Below, one piece after another: positions 24,085-33,796 of a stretch of DNA of 64,000 nt. The stretch comes from Clostridia bacterium. GTDB taxonomy: Bacteria > Bacillota > Clostridia > Oscillospirales > CAG-272. The stretch spans positions 48,677-112,676 of the forward strand of contig JAFUNF010000012.1 of the NCBI GenBank assembly GCA_017473085.1, written 5' to 3'. The number at the start of each line of letters is the position of its first letter. Position 1 is the first letter of the stretch. The translations under genes were made by a program, and so were the position numbers. The notes beneath the pieces were generated by a model. That model was not told the origin of the DNA. It saw nothing but the letters and a program-made list of their open reading frames with translations, and ran no database searches.

Positions 24085-26355
24085 TTACTCCTCCTTGTTT
24101 CCTGATAAAATTGCGCTAACCTGTGTATAGGTTATAGTTGATGCACTTGTGCTTACGGTTTCGTTTTCTATGTAGTAAACGCTCTCTCCACCAATTACAA
24201 AGCCACAGAAGTAAAGGGCTGTGTCCTCGTAGCCATCAATGCCACCAATCTTAATTGCAATTTCGTCGTATGACTTTTCGGTAAAGTCAACCATTGCAAT
24301 CTTTTCGTGTGCCTTGTTGCCCTGTGTGTCGATTAGGTTACCATTAAATGGTGACTCTGCGTTTTCGCCAACGGCTAAAACTCCAAGCTTAAGATTCTCG
24401 AAGTGTACCTTGTAATCATCAACAAGGTCCTTATCTACTACAAAGCTATGCATCATAGCCTTACTACCTGGAATTTCACTATTTGAATAGCCTCTTGCGT
24501 GAATCAGCTTGTCAAGTGTTTCGATTACATTTTCCTCGCCACACGCACGACCACACTCGGTATAAACCTTGTATTCACTCATAAACTCTTGACCAACAAA
24601 GGATTTCTTAATTTCCGCACTTGCAGAATGTACACCCTCGTAGAATGCCTCGCACTTGTTGTAGCCGTAAACCAAATATCTTGCAGGTGTACCACTAACA
24701 CCTGTTACAAGTGTTCCATCTGCTACGGCTTTAGCATAGTCCTCTGCACTGATAAGTGTCATTGTTGCAATATAGGTATTTACTCCTTGTGCAGATTCAA
24801 GAATTGCCTCTGCTTGTGATTTAGTTCCTGTGTAGAAGAATGTCAAGTTGAGATATTGATTATTATATTCATTTGCATTGTTGTCATTCCAAGAGAAGAT
24901 GTTATTTCTTACACCATTAAAGGTATCAGAAAGATAAACGTACTTTAGAGTTGAACCATTTGCAAATGGTGGTTGAGTTGCGTTGTTTGCGTCAAAGTCA
25001 ACGAAGGAAGCACCAAGATTTACGCTTTCAAGATTTGTACAGCCATTAAATGTGCTCTGGCCAATTCTTAAAAGGCTGTTAGGGAATACAATTTCCTTAA
25101 TTGCAGTCTTTTGGAAGCCGTGTGCTCCAACCTTTTCAAGTAGTGCACCCTCCATTTCAAAGGTAACTGTTGAAAGAGATGTGCAAGAATCAAAGCAGTT
25201 GTTTCCAATGTACGTTACACTTGCAGGAATATGAATTGAGGTAAGAGATGAACAGCCACTAAAGGTAGATGGCCAAAGTCCTGTAAGACCACTTGGCAAA
25301 TTAATGGATGCAAGACTTGTGCATCCAGAAAATACAGATGAGCCATTAGCATCTCTTCCCAATTTGGTTAGTGTGCTTGGAAGCTTAACAGATGTAATTT
25401 GTGTGTTTGTGAAAGCACTGTAATCAATTTGAGTAACTCCTTCAGGGATTACGATATCTCCAACCAAGCCAGAATTTTGGAATGTTCTGTGAGCAATAAA
25501 GGTTAATTTGCTATTTGGAGCAAAGGTAAGACTTGTAAAGCTTTTCACGTCCTCTACTACCTGATAACCAATCTTAGTTACTGATGCTGGCACGTAAAGT
25601 GATGTAAGACCACTGCCGTAAAACGCCATTGCTCCAATTTCAGTTGCTCCCTCTGGGATTGTGATTTCAGTCAAGCTCGCACAACCATAGAACATACTAC
25701 TACCGATAAGCTTTGGACTAACAAGATTTACGTCTGTCAATGAAGTACAATTTTGGAATACACCACCACCGAAGTTTGCATTACCTTCAACTGTTAGCTT
25801 TTGAAGACTTGCACAGCCTTTGAATGCACCATTGTTAAATTGTACGATTTGTGATGGTACTGTAAACTCTGTAAAGGTGCAATTTTCAAACGCATTGTCG
25901 CCAATTGCGGTTGCAGTACCAAAATCAACAGTTCTTAAAGAAACCCAGTCCTTACAGGTACTACCAGAAATCGCTGTAAAATTGCCAGAATATACTGGGA
26001 ACTTTATTTCTGTTACGTTTGCAAATTGTGTTGCGTCGGTTGGTGCCCCCACCTGCTTTACGGTTTTATTGTTAGTACCGTAAGGGGTTGCACCCGACAT
26101 ATCAATTTTTACGATTTTTGTTTTGTCAACCAAATTTGTTTGCTCAGGCTCAAGATAAAAATCCCTTGCGAGCGAAATTTTTGGTGTCCAAGTGTCGAAG
26201 TCGTTTGTTGAATAAACCTTTGTATATTCGGTATCTCCATCAAACAAAACCTCGAACTCAATGTACATCGCTGGTGTTTCTGCGCTTACAGCTATTGCAA
26301 GCACGCTAAACAACATAACAACGAGTGTGAAAACGAGTAAAAGCTTCTTTTTCAT
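24085..26355 (-). CDS. Large secreted BspA-like leucine-rich-repeat protein
   Basis: This 756-residue protein has a clear signal peptide (MKKKLLLVFTLVVMLF...VSA). About fifteen BspA/LRR_5 repeats run from roughly residue 90 to 480 (for example CASLTEITIPEGATEIGAMA and CSSLTSIHIPASVTYIGNNC). The last ~185 residues are the same C-terminal module as in the gene at 21802, with about nine in ten residues identical and near-identical DNA. No cell-wall anchor is visible. It is probably an extracellular adhesin or a binding protein. Its promoter at 26388-26416 carries a perfect ACACGCGTGT palindrome in the spacer, so regulation by a dimeric protein is possible. Confidence 0.85.
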   Translation of the reverse strand: MKKKLLLVFTLVVMLFSVLAIAVSAETPAMYIEFEVLFDGDTEYTKVYSTNDFDTWTPKISLARDFYLEPEQTNLVDKTKIVKIDMSGATPYGTNNKTVKQVGAPTDATQFANVTEIKFPVYSGNFTAISGSTCKDWVSLRTVDFGTATAIGDNAFENCTFTEFTVPSQIVQFNNGAFKGCASLQKLTVEGNANFGGGVFQNCTSLTDVNLVSPKLIGSSMFYGCASLTEITIPEGATEIGAMAFYGSGLTSLYVPASVTKIGYQVVEDVKSFTSLTFAPNSKLTFIAHRTFQNSGLVGDIVIPEGVTQIDYSAFTNTQITSVKLPSTLTKLGRDANGSSVFSGCTSLASINLPSGLTGLWPSTFSGCSSLTSIHIPASVTYIGNNCFDSCTSLSTVTFEMEGALLEKVGAHGFQKTAIKEIVFPNSLLRIGQSTFNGCTNLESVNLGASFVDFDANNATQPPFANGSTLKYVYLSDTFNGVRNNIFSWNDNNANEYNNQYLNLTFFYTGTKSQAEAILESAQGVNTYIATMTLISAEDYAKAVADGTLVTGVSGTPARYLVYGYNKCEAFYEGVHSASAEIKKSFVGQEFMSEYKVYTECGRACGEENVIETLDKLIHARGYSNSEIPGSKAMMHSFVVDKDLVDDYKVHFENLKLGVLAVGENAESPFNGNLIDTQGNKAHEKIAMVDFTEKSYDEIAIKIGGIDGYEDTALYFCGFVIGGESVYYIENETVSTSASTITYTQVSAILSGNKEE

Positions 26356-26387
26356 AGTTCTCTCCTATATTATAAAATTATATTCAA

Positions 26388-26416
26388 ATTGTAGCACACG
26401 CGTGTAAGATTGTCAA
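26388..26416 (-). promoter_or_regulatory. Promoter of the large LRR gene with palindrome in the spacer
   Basis: Reverse-strand TTGACA (26416-26411) and TACAAT (26393-26388) are 17 bases apart. The spacer holds the perfect palindrome ACACGCGTGT at 26396-26405, a candidate operator. Confidence 0.7.
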
Positions 26417-26625
26417 GTAAGCTAAAATCGCTTCTACACTACAAAATATCGCTTTCATTGAAATAGTTTTGTTTATTTTTACAAGTGCTAACAAAAATGT
26501 CAAGAAGAGTGTTTGATTTTTTTGTTTCCTTGTTATTTATTTTATGTAGCTTTTGTTGATTTTTAACAAAATTTAGTCATTTCAAAAAAATTTGTAAACA
26601 TTTTGTGAATTTGTATTTTTTAACT
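26417..26625. other. AT-rich non-coding stretch upstream of the LRR promoter
   Basis: About 210 bases with many A- and T-tracts and no supported reading frame, RNA or repeat. The A-tracts could bend DNA upstream of the LRR promoter, but nothing specific can be shown. Confidence 0.5.
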
Positions 26626-26660
26626 ATAAAAAGCCACTTGATTAAATGTCAAGTGGCTTG
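26626..26660 (-). terminator. Terminator of the histidine operon
   Basis: An 11-bp perfect stem AAGCCACTTGA / TCAAGTGGCTT lies just past the last his gene, followed by T on the reverse strand. Confidence 0.8.
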
Positions 26661-26664
26661 CTTT

Positions 26665-27456
26665 TTATAAGATTTGTGATAGCGAGGTTATATAGGAATA
26701 GCCCTTTTGCTTTAGTCTTTCCTTTTCTTTTTCAAGATTAAAGTCAATTGTTTCCGTGGAGTGAGTGTCCGAGCAAATAACAAAGGGCTTGCCCTGCTTT
26801 GCTATTATGTCAATCATTTCGTCACTTGGGTACGGACTCGTGCGATAGCCACGAGAAATTGCACCTGTGTTTATTTCGTAGATTACAGGAGTGTCCTTTA
26901 GCTTTTTTAGTGCCCCTGTGTATGCTTTTATGTATCTTGGGTGAGTTGTATCTATAAGTGGCTCTATTTCGTTAAACTTTGTAATCAGATCAAAGTGTCC
27001 TATTATATGGCACTTAGTTTTGTTATACAAATCCCCCACTAACTCGTAATAATCCTCGCAATATGCCAGTGCGTCGCCGTTGTAGTATTTGTCGATATTT
27101 TCCTTTGTTTTATCGACACTTGCATCAAGAGGCAAATATACTCCGTTTTTCTGTATATAGTGTACAGAGCCGATTATATATTCATAGTCTTGGGCAGGGA
27201 CTGAATAATAGTCCTGCTCAATGCCTAAATATACCTTAATTTCGTCCTTGTATTTTTCCTTCAGGTCAAGAACCACTCTTTTGTAGGACTCAATTGTCCT
27301 AACCTTCGTGTCCCACTCGCAAGAAAAAATCATAGGTGCGTGGTCGGAAAAGCCATATTCCCTCATACCTAAGGAAATTGCCTTTTTGAGCATTTCCTCA
27401 GGAGTGTTTTTTCCATCACTATAACAAGTATGGGTATGGTAGGTTGATACTTCCAT
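26665..27456 (-). CDS. hisJ: Histidinol-phosphatase, PHP family
   Basis: This 263-residue enzyme removes phosphate from L-histidinol phosphate, the eighth step of histidine synthesis. PHP-domain metal motifs are visible: YHTHTCYSDG at residue 6, GFSDHAP near 35, IGSVHYI near 94, and ICSDTHS near the C-terminus. The length fits the Bacillus HisJ/HisK type rather than the HisB-fused enzyme. Its ATG overlaps the hisIE stop codon (TAATG), and it is the last gene of the operon before the terminator. The sequence context makes the assignment firm. Confidence 0.9.
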   Translation of the reverse strand: MEVSTYHTHTCYSDGKNTPEEMLKKAISLGMREYGFSDHAPMIFSCEWDTKVRTIESYKRVVLDLKEKYKDEIKVYLGIEQDYYSVPAQDYEYIIGSVHYIQKNGVYLPLDASVDKTKENIDKYYNGDALAYCEDYYELVGDLYNKTKCHIIGHFDLITKFNEIEPLIDTTHPRYIKAYTGALKKLKDTPVIYEINTGAISRGYRTSPYPSDEMIDIIAKQGKPFVICSDTHSTETIDFNLEKEKERLKQKGYSYITSLSQIL

Positions 27457-28103
27457 TATTTCATTTTCTCTTGCTTAACCTTGTGGTCAATAATATGACG
27501 GGAAGCAAGCTCCTTTTGTACATCCTCAACGGAAATTCCCATTTGTACCATAAGCACCATTACGTGATATGCAAGGTCAGCAATTTCGTAAACTGTTTCA
27601 GCCTTATCTCCTGCCTTACCACCGATAATGACCTCAGTACATTCCTCTCCAACCTTTTTAAGAATTTTGTCAATTCCCTTTTGGAAAAGATAGGTAGTAT
27701 ATGAGCCCTCAGGCATTTTTTCCTTTCTATCAAGTAAAAGCTCGTATAAGCCCTCCATTGAAAACTCTTGTCTTTCAGAGCTTTGATATACAGGATTTGT
27801 AAAGCAGGTGTCTGTGCCTGTGTGACAAGCAGGTCCGTCCTTTTCAACCACTACTGTTAGTGCATCGTTATCGCAATCGGCAGTTATAGAAACAATGTGC
27901 TGATAGTTGCCACTTGTTTCGCCCTTTAGCCAAAGCTCCTGTCTTGAACGACTATAAAAGCAGGTAAGCCCCTTCTCCATTGAAATTTTAAGGCTTTCCT
28001 TGTTCATATAAGCAACGGTTAAAACCTTTTTGGAATATGCATCTACAACTACGGCAGGAATTAAGCCGTTTTCATCAAATTTAAGCTTTTCTATATCTAA
28101 CAT
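27456..28103 (-). CDS. hisIE: Bifunctional phosphoribosyl-AMP cyclohydrolase / phosphoribosyl-ATP pyrophosphatase
   Basis: This 215-residue protein catalyses steps two and three of histidine synthesis. The HisI half (residues 1-115) has LTVAYMNKES, YSRSRQELWLKGETSGN, the DCDNDAL metal site and CHTGTDTCF with zinc cysteines. The HisE half (about 118-215) has VGEECTEVIIGGK and the helical nucleotide-pyrophosphatase fold. The HisI-HisE fusion is the usual form in many bacteria. It begins 13 bases after hisF and is co-transcribed with the whole pathway. Confidence 0.95.
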   Translation of the reverse strand: MLDIEKLKFDENGLIPAVVVDAYSKKVLTVAYMNKESLKISMEKGLTCFYSRSRQELWLKGETSGNYQHIVSITADCDNDALTVVVEKDGPACHTGTDTCFTNPVYQSSERQEFSMEGLYELLLDRKEKMPEGSYTTYLFQKGIDKILKKVGEECTEVIIGGKAGDKAETVYEIADLAYHVMVLMVQMGISVEDVQKELASRHIIDHKVKQEKMK

Positions 28104-28116
28104 TTTTTGTACCTCG

Positions 28117-28875
28117 CTATATTCTTACTCTTATGTTATTTTCCTTAAGCTGTTTTTTTAGCTCCTTAATCTCTACCTCGCCAAAATGGAAGATAGATGC
28201 GGCAAGTCCTGCGTCTATGTCGGGAATTTCATTAAACAGCTCTATAAAATGGTCTATTGACCCAGCTCCTCCTGATGCAATAACAGGCACGCTTACAGCC
28301 TCGCAAACAAGCTTTAGAAGTTCAATATCAAAGCCGTTTTTCACGCCGTCAGTATCAATGGAATTTACAACGATTTCGCCTGCACCAAGCTCCACGCCCT
28401 GCTTTATCCAAGAGATTGCCTCAATGCCTGTATTCTCTCGTCCCCCCTTAGAGAAAACGAGAAACTCGCCATCAACTCGCTTAACATCAACGGACAAAAC
28501 AACGCATTGGCTTCCGTATTTAAGCGATGCCTCCTTTATCAATTGAGGATTTTTAATAGCTCCTGAGTTTACGCTAACCTTGTCAGCGCCACATTTCAAA
28601 ACTCTGTCAAAGTCGTCAAGGGTATTTATTCCACCACCAACTGTTAGTGGTATAAATACGTTTTGTGCAACTCTTGTTAAAATGTCGGTAAATAGCCTTC
28701 TTTCCTCAAAGGATGCAGTTATATCGTAAAATACAAGCTCGTCAGCGCCACAGCTTGAATAATACTTAGCCAGCTCCACAGGACAGGAAACGTCGCTAAG
28801 TCCTTCAAAATTTACACCCTTAACTACTCTTCCGTTTTTAACGTCTAAGCAAGGGATTATTCTTTTTGTTATCAT
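28117..28875 (-). CDS. hisF: Imidazole glycerol phosphate synthase, cyclase subunit
   Basis: This 252-residue TIM barrel makes imidazole glycerol phosphate and AICAR together with HisH. The start [18 protein letters not shown] holds the first catalytic Asp, and [12 protein letters not shown] (about residue 128) holds the second. [13 protein letters not shown] is the phosphate-binding strand. The length is standard. Its ATG overlaps the hisA stop by four bases (ATGA). Confidence 0.97.
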   Translation of the reverse strand: MITKRIIPCLDVKNGRVVKGVNFEGLSDVSCPVELAKYYSSCGADELVFYDITASFEERRLFTDILTRVAQNVFIPLTVGGGINTLDDFDRVLKCGADKVSVNSGAIKNPQLIKEASLKYGSQCVVLSVDVKRVDGEFLVFSKGGRENTGIEAISWIKQGVELGAGEIVVNSIDTDGVKNGFDIELLKLVCEAVSVPVIASGGAGSIDHFIELFNEIPDIDAGLAASIFHFGEVEIKELKKQLKENNIRVRI

Positions 28876-29585
28876 TTTGCTACCTCAATAGCTTCCTTTA
28901 GATTTATTGCACCTGTGTAGTATGCTTTGCCGATAATAGCACCATACATATTCATTTTAGTAAGTGCCAAAACGTCGTCAATTGTAGAAACACCACCTGA
29001 TGCGATAATATCAAGGGAATATTTTTCGTTTAATGTCTTATAAAGCTCAAGGTTTGTACCCTTCATAGCTCCGTCCTTGGAAATGTCGGTGCAAATTACT
29101 GTTTTAACACCCAAGGTCTCAACCTTGGAAAGAAACTCCTCAAGGGTATATTGGCTTTTTTCAACCCAGCCCTTAATGGCAATATAGCCATCCTTAACGT
29201 CAGCACCTACTGCGATTTTTTCGCCATATTTTGAAATTGCCTCGGTTAAGAATTTTTCATCGGTTACAGCACTTGTGCCTAAAATCACACGACTTGCACC
29301 ATTTGACAGGTATTTTTCGATAACCTCAAGAGAACGAATACCTCCACCAATTTCAAGGAAAAGGCTTGTTTCCTCAGCTATTCTTTTTACCACATCTATA
29401 TTAGGGGTGTTACCGTTTTTTGCACCCTCAAGGTCAACCACGTGTATGAATTCAGCACCCTGAGCTTCAAAATCCTTAGCGATTTCCCAAGGCTTGTCGC
29501 TATAAACAGTAAGCTGATTGTAGTCGCCTTTATAAAGCCTTACTGCCTTTTTTTCGTATAAATCTATTGCAGGGAAAATTTTCAT
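28872..29585 (-). CDS. hisA: ProFAR isomerase
   Basis: This enzyme opens the ribose of ProFAR by an Amadori rearrangement, step four of the pathway. The preferred start is the ATG at 29585, giving [17 protein letters not shown], the canonical HisA beginning; an upstream in-frame TTG at 29615 would add ten residues lying over the end of hisH. The 237-residue TIM barrel shows the paired catalytic Asp residues ([20 protein letters not shown]) and the phosphate-binding IASGGVS. AAGGAG is about 13 bases upstream, rather far, and translation may be coupled to hisH. Confidence 0.95.
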   Translation of the reverse strand: MKIFPAIDLYEKKAVRLYKGDYNQLTVYSDKPWEIAKDFEAQGAEFIHVVDLEGAKNGNTPNIDVVKRIAEETSLFLEIGGGIRSLEVIEKYLSNGASRVILGTSAVTDEKFLTEAISKYGEKIAVGADVKDGYIAIKGWVEKSQYTLEEFLSKVETLGVKTVICTDISKDGAMKGTNLELYKTLNEKYSLDIIASGGVSTIDDVLALTKMNMYGAIIGKAYYTGAINLKEAIEVAK

Positions 29586-29602
29586 ATTTTGCTTTATGCT
29601 CC

Positions 29603-30211
29603 TTACATTTCGCAAAAGGCTTTCAGAATATTAAGTCCAATTTCTCCACTTTTTTCAGGGTGGAATTGACAGCCCATTACGTTATCCTTGCCTACTATTG
29701 CAGTAAGCTCCTTATCGTATTCCGTTGTTGCAAGAAGGCTATCCTCACAATCCTTGGCATAAAAGGAGTGAACGAAATACACATAATCACCATCCTTTAT
29801 GTATTTGAAAAGGGGATGATTTTTCTTAAAAATCAAAGCGTTGTAGCCTATGTGAGGAATTTTTAAATCCTCTTTTATTACGCCCTTCATTGGCACAACG
29901 GAGCCTGAAAGAAGCCCTAAGCCCTCATGCTCTCCAAACTCATAGCTTTTTTCAAAAAGCAACTGCATACCAAGGCAAATACCCATAATCGGCTTGCCAT
30001 TTTTTGCTTCTTCAATAATTACCTTATCAAGTCCTGTGCTTCTTAGCTTTGCAATTGCATCCTCAAAGGCACCAACACCTGGTAAAAGTATTTTGTCGGC
30101 TTTTCTTATTTCCTCTGCATTGCCTGTTACAATTACCTCGGCACCTATGTAGTTAAAGGAGGATTTTACAGAAAAAAGATTACCAACGCCATAGTCAACT
30201 ATTGCTATCAT
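29603..30211 (-). CDS. hisH: Imidazole glycerol phosphate synthase, glutaminase subunit
   Basis: This 202-residue class I glutamine amidotransferase supplies ammonia to HisF. The nucleophile cysteine is in GICLGMQLLFE (about residue 79), and the His-Glu pair is in CQFHPEKSG near residue 183. KILLPGVGAFEDAI is the oxyanion-side strand. Its ATG shares one base with the hisB stop (TGATG). HisH and HisF form a heterodimer in all known cases. Confidence 0.97.
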   Translation of the reverse strand: MIAIVDYGVGNLFSVKSSFNYIGAEVIVTGNAEEIRKADKILLPGVGAFEDAIAKLRSTGLDKVIIEEAKNGKPIMGICLGMQLLFEKSYEFGEHEGLGLLSGSVVPMKGVIKEDLKIPHIGYNALIFKKNHPLFKYIKDGDYVYFVHSFYAKDCEDSLLATTEYDKELTAIVGKDNVMGCQFHPEKSGEIGLNILKAFCEM

Positions 30212-30798
30212 CAGATTACCCCTTTAGTAGATGGGATTTCGTCCTTATACTGTGGGTCAATAGCAACAGCCTCTTTCATTACTCTTGCAAATGCCTTAAA
30301 TGCACCCTCAATAATGTGGTGTGAATTTACGCCTGCAAGCTGTTTTAGGTGCAAGGTAATGCCTGCCTCTCTTGCTACTGCTACAAAAAATTCCTGTGTA
30401 AGCTCTGTATCAAAATCGCCTACTCTGTCGCTTGGAATATCAAGAGAATAGTAAAGTCCACCTCTGCCTGAAATATCAACTGCACAAAGAATAAGGCTTT
30501 CGTCCATTGGCAAAATTATATCGCCATAGCGACAAATACCCTTTTTGTCGCCCAGAGCATTTTTAATAGCTTGTCCTAAGCTAATGCCGATATCCTCGGT
30601 GGTGTGGTGGTAATCGACGTTTACGTCGCCTACGCACTTTACTGTTAAATCAATTCTGCTATGCTTGGAAAAAAGTGTAAGCATGTGGTCAAGAAAGCCA
30701 CAGCCTGTATCAATTTGTGACACTCCCTTGCCATCAAGACACAGGCTTAGGGAAATATCAGTTTCAGCAGTTTTTCTTTCGATTGTCGCTTTTCTCAT
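30211..30798 (-). CDS. hisB: Imidazoleglycerol-phosphate dehydratase
   Basis: This 195-residue monofunctional dehydratase carries out step six. Both manganese-binding His clusters are present: GFLDHMLTLFSKH and DYHHTTEDIGI in the first half, and HLKQLAGVNSHHIIEGAFK in the second. The absence of an N-terminal phosphatase domain agrees with the separate hisJ in this operon. GGAGGAAG lies before the ATG, which overlaps the hisC stop by four bases. Confidence 0.97.
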   Translation of the reverse strand: MRKATIERKTAETDISLSLCLDGKGVSQIDTGCGFLDHMLTLFSKHSRIDLTVKCVGDVNVDYHHTTEDIGISLGQAIKNALGDKKGICRYGDIILPMDESLILCAVDISGRGGLYYSLDIPSDRVGDFDTELTQEFFVAVAREAGITLHLKQLAGVNSHHIIEGAFKAFARVMKEAVAIDPQYKDEIPSTKGVI

Positions 30799-31859
30799 TT
30801 TTCTTCCTCCAAAATGCAGATTATTTTCTCTATAAGAATATCCATTTGCTCTTTTGTACCTATGGTTATTCTGTTAAAGTCCTTTATTTTTTCCTTTGTG
30901 AAGTGACGGACTAAAACTCCTTTTTGCTTTAGCCTTAGGTAAAGCTCCTCGCCACTTATCTTATCGTTTTTTGCAAATAGGAAATTTGCACTTGAGTTAA
31001 GCACCTCAAAGCCTAACTCCTCAAGTCTTTTTTTGGTGTATTCTCTGTTTTTTGCAATTTCCCTTGCATTGCTCATATAGTATTCGTCGTTGTCAATTGC
31101 ACACGCACCTGCTACCTGACTAATTCTGTTTACGTTATATGGGTTAGTTGAATACTTGATTGTATTAAGGTCGCTAATAAGCTCAGGGGAGCCTATACCA
31201 AAGCCTATTCTTCCACCTGCCATCGAACGAGATTTTGAAAAGGTCATTGTAACTAATACATTATCGTATTTTTTAACTAACTCAACACAGCTTTCTCCAC
31301 CAAAATCCACATAAGCCTCGTCAATTATAACTACTCTTTCGGGGTTTTTCTTAACAAGCTCTTCAATTTCAGCTCTTGAAAGTGCTATGCCTGTTGGTGC
31401 GTTAGGGTTTGCAATTACTATGTTTTCTTCAAGGTCATAGTAGTCCCTTAGGTCAATTGTAAAATCGTCCTTTAGGGGAACTATTTTGTATGGAATACCA
31501 TTTAGCTCGGCAAAAACGGAATAAAAGCCATAGGTAATATCTGCAAAGGCTATTCCCCTTTTACTATCACAAAATGCCATAAAGGCAAAGTTTAATATTT
31601 CATCGCTTCCGTTAGTAACAAGGACCATATCCTTGCTAACACCATATCTGTCTGCGATTTTTTGGGTCAACACGCTACACTCAGGATCAGAATATAGATG
31701 TAGCCTTTTCGCCTCTTCCATAACTGCCTCATAAACCTCTTTTGAGGGTGGGTAGGGGGATTCGTTTGTATTCAGCTTTATATATTTCATATCCTTTGGC
31801 TGTTCGCCTGGTGTGTAGGGTGTTAGCCTTGAATATTTTTGTGAGAAAAATCTACTCAT
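30795..31859 (-). CDS. hisC: Histidinol-phosphate aminotransferase
   Basis: This 354-residue PLP enzyme makes histidinol phosphate from imidazole acetol phosphate, step seven. LNTNESPYPP opens the fold, NPNAPTGIAL is the conserved loop, VVIIDEAYVDF binds the cofactor ring, and TFSKSRSMAGGRIGFGIG contains the Schiff-base lysine. GAAAGGAGAGG precedes the ATG. A 29-base gap separates it from hisD. Confidence 0.96.
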   Translation of the reverse strand: MSRFFSQKYSRLTPYTPGEQPKDMKYIKLNTNESPYPPSKEVYEAVMEEAKRLHLYSDPECSVLTQKIADRYGVSKDMVLVTNGSDEILNFAFMAFCDSKRGIAFADITYGFYSVFAELNGIPYKIVPLKDDFTIDLRDYYDLEENIVIANPNAPTGIALSRAEIEELVKKNPERVVIIDEAYVDFGGESCVELVKKYDNVLVTMTFSKSRSMAGGRIGFGIGSPELISDLNTIKYSTNPYNVNRISQVAGACAIDNDEYYMSNAREIAKNREYTKKRLEELGFEVLNSSANFLFAKNDKISGEELYLRLKQKGVLVRHFTKEKIKDFNRITIGTKEQMDILIEKIICILEEEK

Positions 31860-31888
31860 ATTCCTCTCCTTTCGTAGATTTGCCTTAG

Positions 31889-33172
31889 TTAATTTTCTTC
31901 GCCAAAGCGAATTGTTGCACTCTTTGCGTGAGCATGGAGTCCTTCCTTGTCTGCAAAGGTAGCAATCTTGTTATAAACCTTAGATAGTGCGTCCCTTGTG
32001 TAGTAGGTAAATTGAGATTTCTTTACAAAATCATCAACGGACAAGGGGGATGAAAACCTTGCACTGCCACTTGTTGGTAATGTATGGTTTGGTCCTGCAA
32101 AGTAATCGCCTAATGCCTCAGGACAATACTTACCCATAAAAATTGAGCCTGCGTGCTTGATTTTGTCTAAATAATCAAAGGGGTTATCTACACAAATTTC
32201 AAGATGCTCTGGGGCTATTTCGTTTGCAATATCAATAGCTAACATTAAATTATTTTCTGCTACTATGATTTTACCATTTTTATCAATAGAATACCTTGCA
32301 ATCTCTGCTCTTGGTAAAAGTGGAATTTGCTTTTCCAATTCCTCTGATACCTTATTTGCAAAATCAAGTGTGTCGGTTACTAAAACTGCACTTGCCATTT
32401 TGTCGTGCTCTGCCTGTGAAAGAAGGTCTGCTGCAACAAAGGCAGGGTTACAGGTTGAATCTGCCACTACCAAAATTTCGCTTGGTCCTGCAATCATATC
32501 AATAGATACCTTGCCAAAAACCTGCTTTTTAGCCTCAGCAACAAAGGCGTTGCCAGGTCCTACAATTTTGTCAACACAAGGGATGCTTTCAGTACCATAA
32601 GCAAGAGCGCCAATTGCCTGTGCACCACCAACCTTGAAAATTCTGTCAACTCCTGCTATTTTAGCAGAGGCAAGAATTGCAGGGTTTACACGACCATCCT
32701 TTGATGGAGGGGTTACCATTACAATCTCCTGACAGCCTGCAATTTTAGCTGGTACGCTATCCATTAAAACTGTTGATGGGTATGCGGCTGTGCCACCTGG
32801 CACGTAAAGACCTACCTTTTCAATAGGAGTTACCTTTTGTCCTGTGATGACACCCTCTTTTTCACTTATGATAAAGCTGTTTCTTACCTGTTTTTTGTGG
32901 AATGCTTCGATGTTTTCTTTAGCTTCCTTAACAATTTCGATAAATTCCTTGTCAACAAGGTTAAATGCCTCGTCGATTTCCTCTTTTGTTACCTCAAGGC
33001 TTGTAAGAGTTACCTTATCAAATTTTTCTGCATATTCGTAAAGTGCCTTGTCGCCATTTTTTCTTACGTTGTAGATAATATCGGCAACGATGTCCTCAAC
33101 GCCTGCATCAATATTCTCTCGCGCAAAGATTTCACTATTTGAAACCTCGCCATACTTATAAATCTTAATCAT
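31889..33172 (-). CDS. hisD: Histidinol dehydrogenase
   Basis: This 427-residue zinc enzyme oxidises histidinol to histidine in two NAD-dependent steps, the last of the pathway. The signature region IDMIAGPSEILVVAD is seen, as is LLSQAEHDKMASAVLVT with zinc-binding Gln and His residues, and PNHTLPTSGSARF and GLHAHAKSA near the end. The length is standard. It overlaps hisG by eight bases. Confidence 0.97.
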   Translation of the reverse strand: MIKIYKYGEVSNSEIFARENIDAGVEDIVADIIYNVRKNGDKALYEYAEKFDKVTLTSLEVTKEEIDEAFNLVDKEFIEIVKEAKENIEAFHKKQVRNSFIISEKEGVITGQKVTPIEKVGLYVPGGTAAYPSTVLMDSVPAKIAGCQEIVMVTPPSKDGRVNPAILASAKIAGVDRIFKVGGAQAIGALAYGTESIPCVDKIVGPGNAFVAEAKKQVFGKVSIDMIAGPSEILVVADSTCNPAFVAADLLSQAEHDKMASAVLVTDTLDFANKVSEELEKQIPLLPRAEIARYSIDKNGKIIVAENNLMLAIDIANEIAPEHLEICVDNPFDYLDKIKHAGSIFMGKYCPEALGDYFAGPNHTLPTSGSARFSSPLSVDDFVKKSQFTYYTRDALSKVYNKIATFADKEGLHAHAKSATIRFGEEN

Positions 33173-33794
33173 TTGCTTCTACCTGTGCTTTTAGCTCTTT
33201 TGCTATATTTTCAATTTGCTCTGTTTTAAATTTAAAGCTTGATTTATTAACTATCAGTCTTGCTGAAATTGGCACTATTGTTTCAACAACCTCAAGGTCG
33301 TTTTCCTTAAGGGTTGTGCCCGTTTCTACAATATCGACAATAACATCGGACAAGTCAAGAATTGGCGCTAACTCAATTGAGCCGTTTAGCTTAATTATAT
33401 CAATGTCACGACATTTGCCTGCATAATATTTTTTTGCTATGTTAGAAAACTTTGTTGCTACACGAAGGGTTGCTACATTATTATCGTGGAAGCCTTTTTT
33501 TCCAGCAACTGCCATTCTGCACTTGCCTATATTTAAATCAAGCATTTCATAAACGTCAGGCTCATATTCCAAAAGAATATCCTTTCCACACACTCCAATG
33601 TCGGCAGCGCCCCTTTCAACGTATATGGAAACGTCAGAGGGCTTTACCCAGAAAAAGCTAATGCCCTTTTCCTCGTTTTCAAAAATTAGCTTTCTACTAT
33701 TTTCAAGAATTGAAGGACATTCGTAGCCACTATTTGCAAACATTTTATAAACCTTTTCACCAAGTCTGCCCTTGGGAAGTGCTACATTTATCAT
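33165..33794 (-). CDS. hisG: ATP phosphoribosyltransferase, short form catalytic subunit
   Basis: This 209-residue enzyme starts the pathway by joining PRPP and ATP. It is the short form lacking the C-terminal histidine-binding domain, which agrees with the adjacent hisZ as regulatory subunit. KGRLGEKVYKMF, RGAADIGVCGKD and the PRPP loop VDIVETGTTLKEN (about residue 155) are all visible. HisG and HisZ together form the histidine-inhibited hetero-octamer in other bacteria. Confidence 0.96.
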   Translation of the reverse strand: MINVALPKGRLGEKVYKMFANSGYECPSILENSRKLIFENEEKGISFFWVKPSDVSIYVERGAADIGVCGKDILLEYEPDVYEMLDLNIGKCRMAVAGKKGFHDNNVATLRVATKFSNIAKKYYAGKCRDIDIIKLNGSIELAPILDLSDVIVDIVETGTTLKENDLEVVETIVPISARLIVNKSSFKFKTEQIENIAKELKAQVEAND

Positions 33795-33796
33795 TT

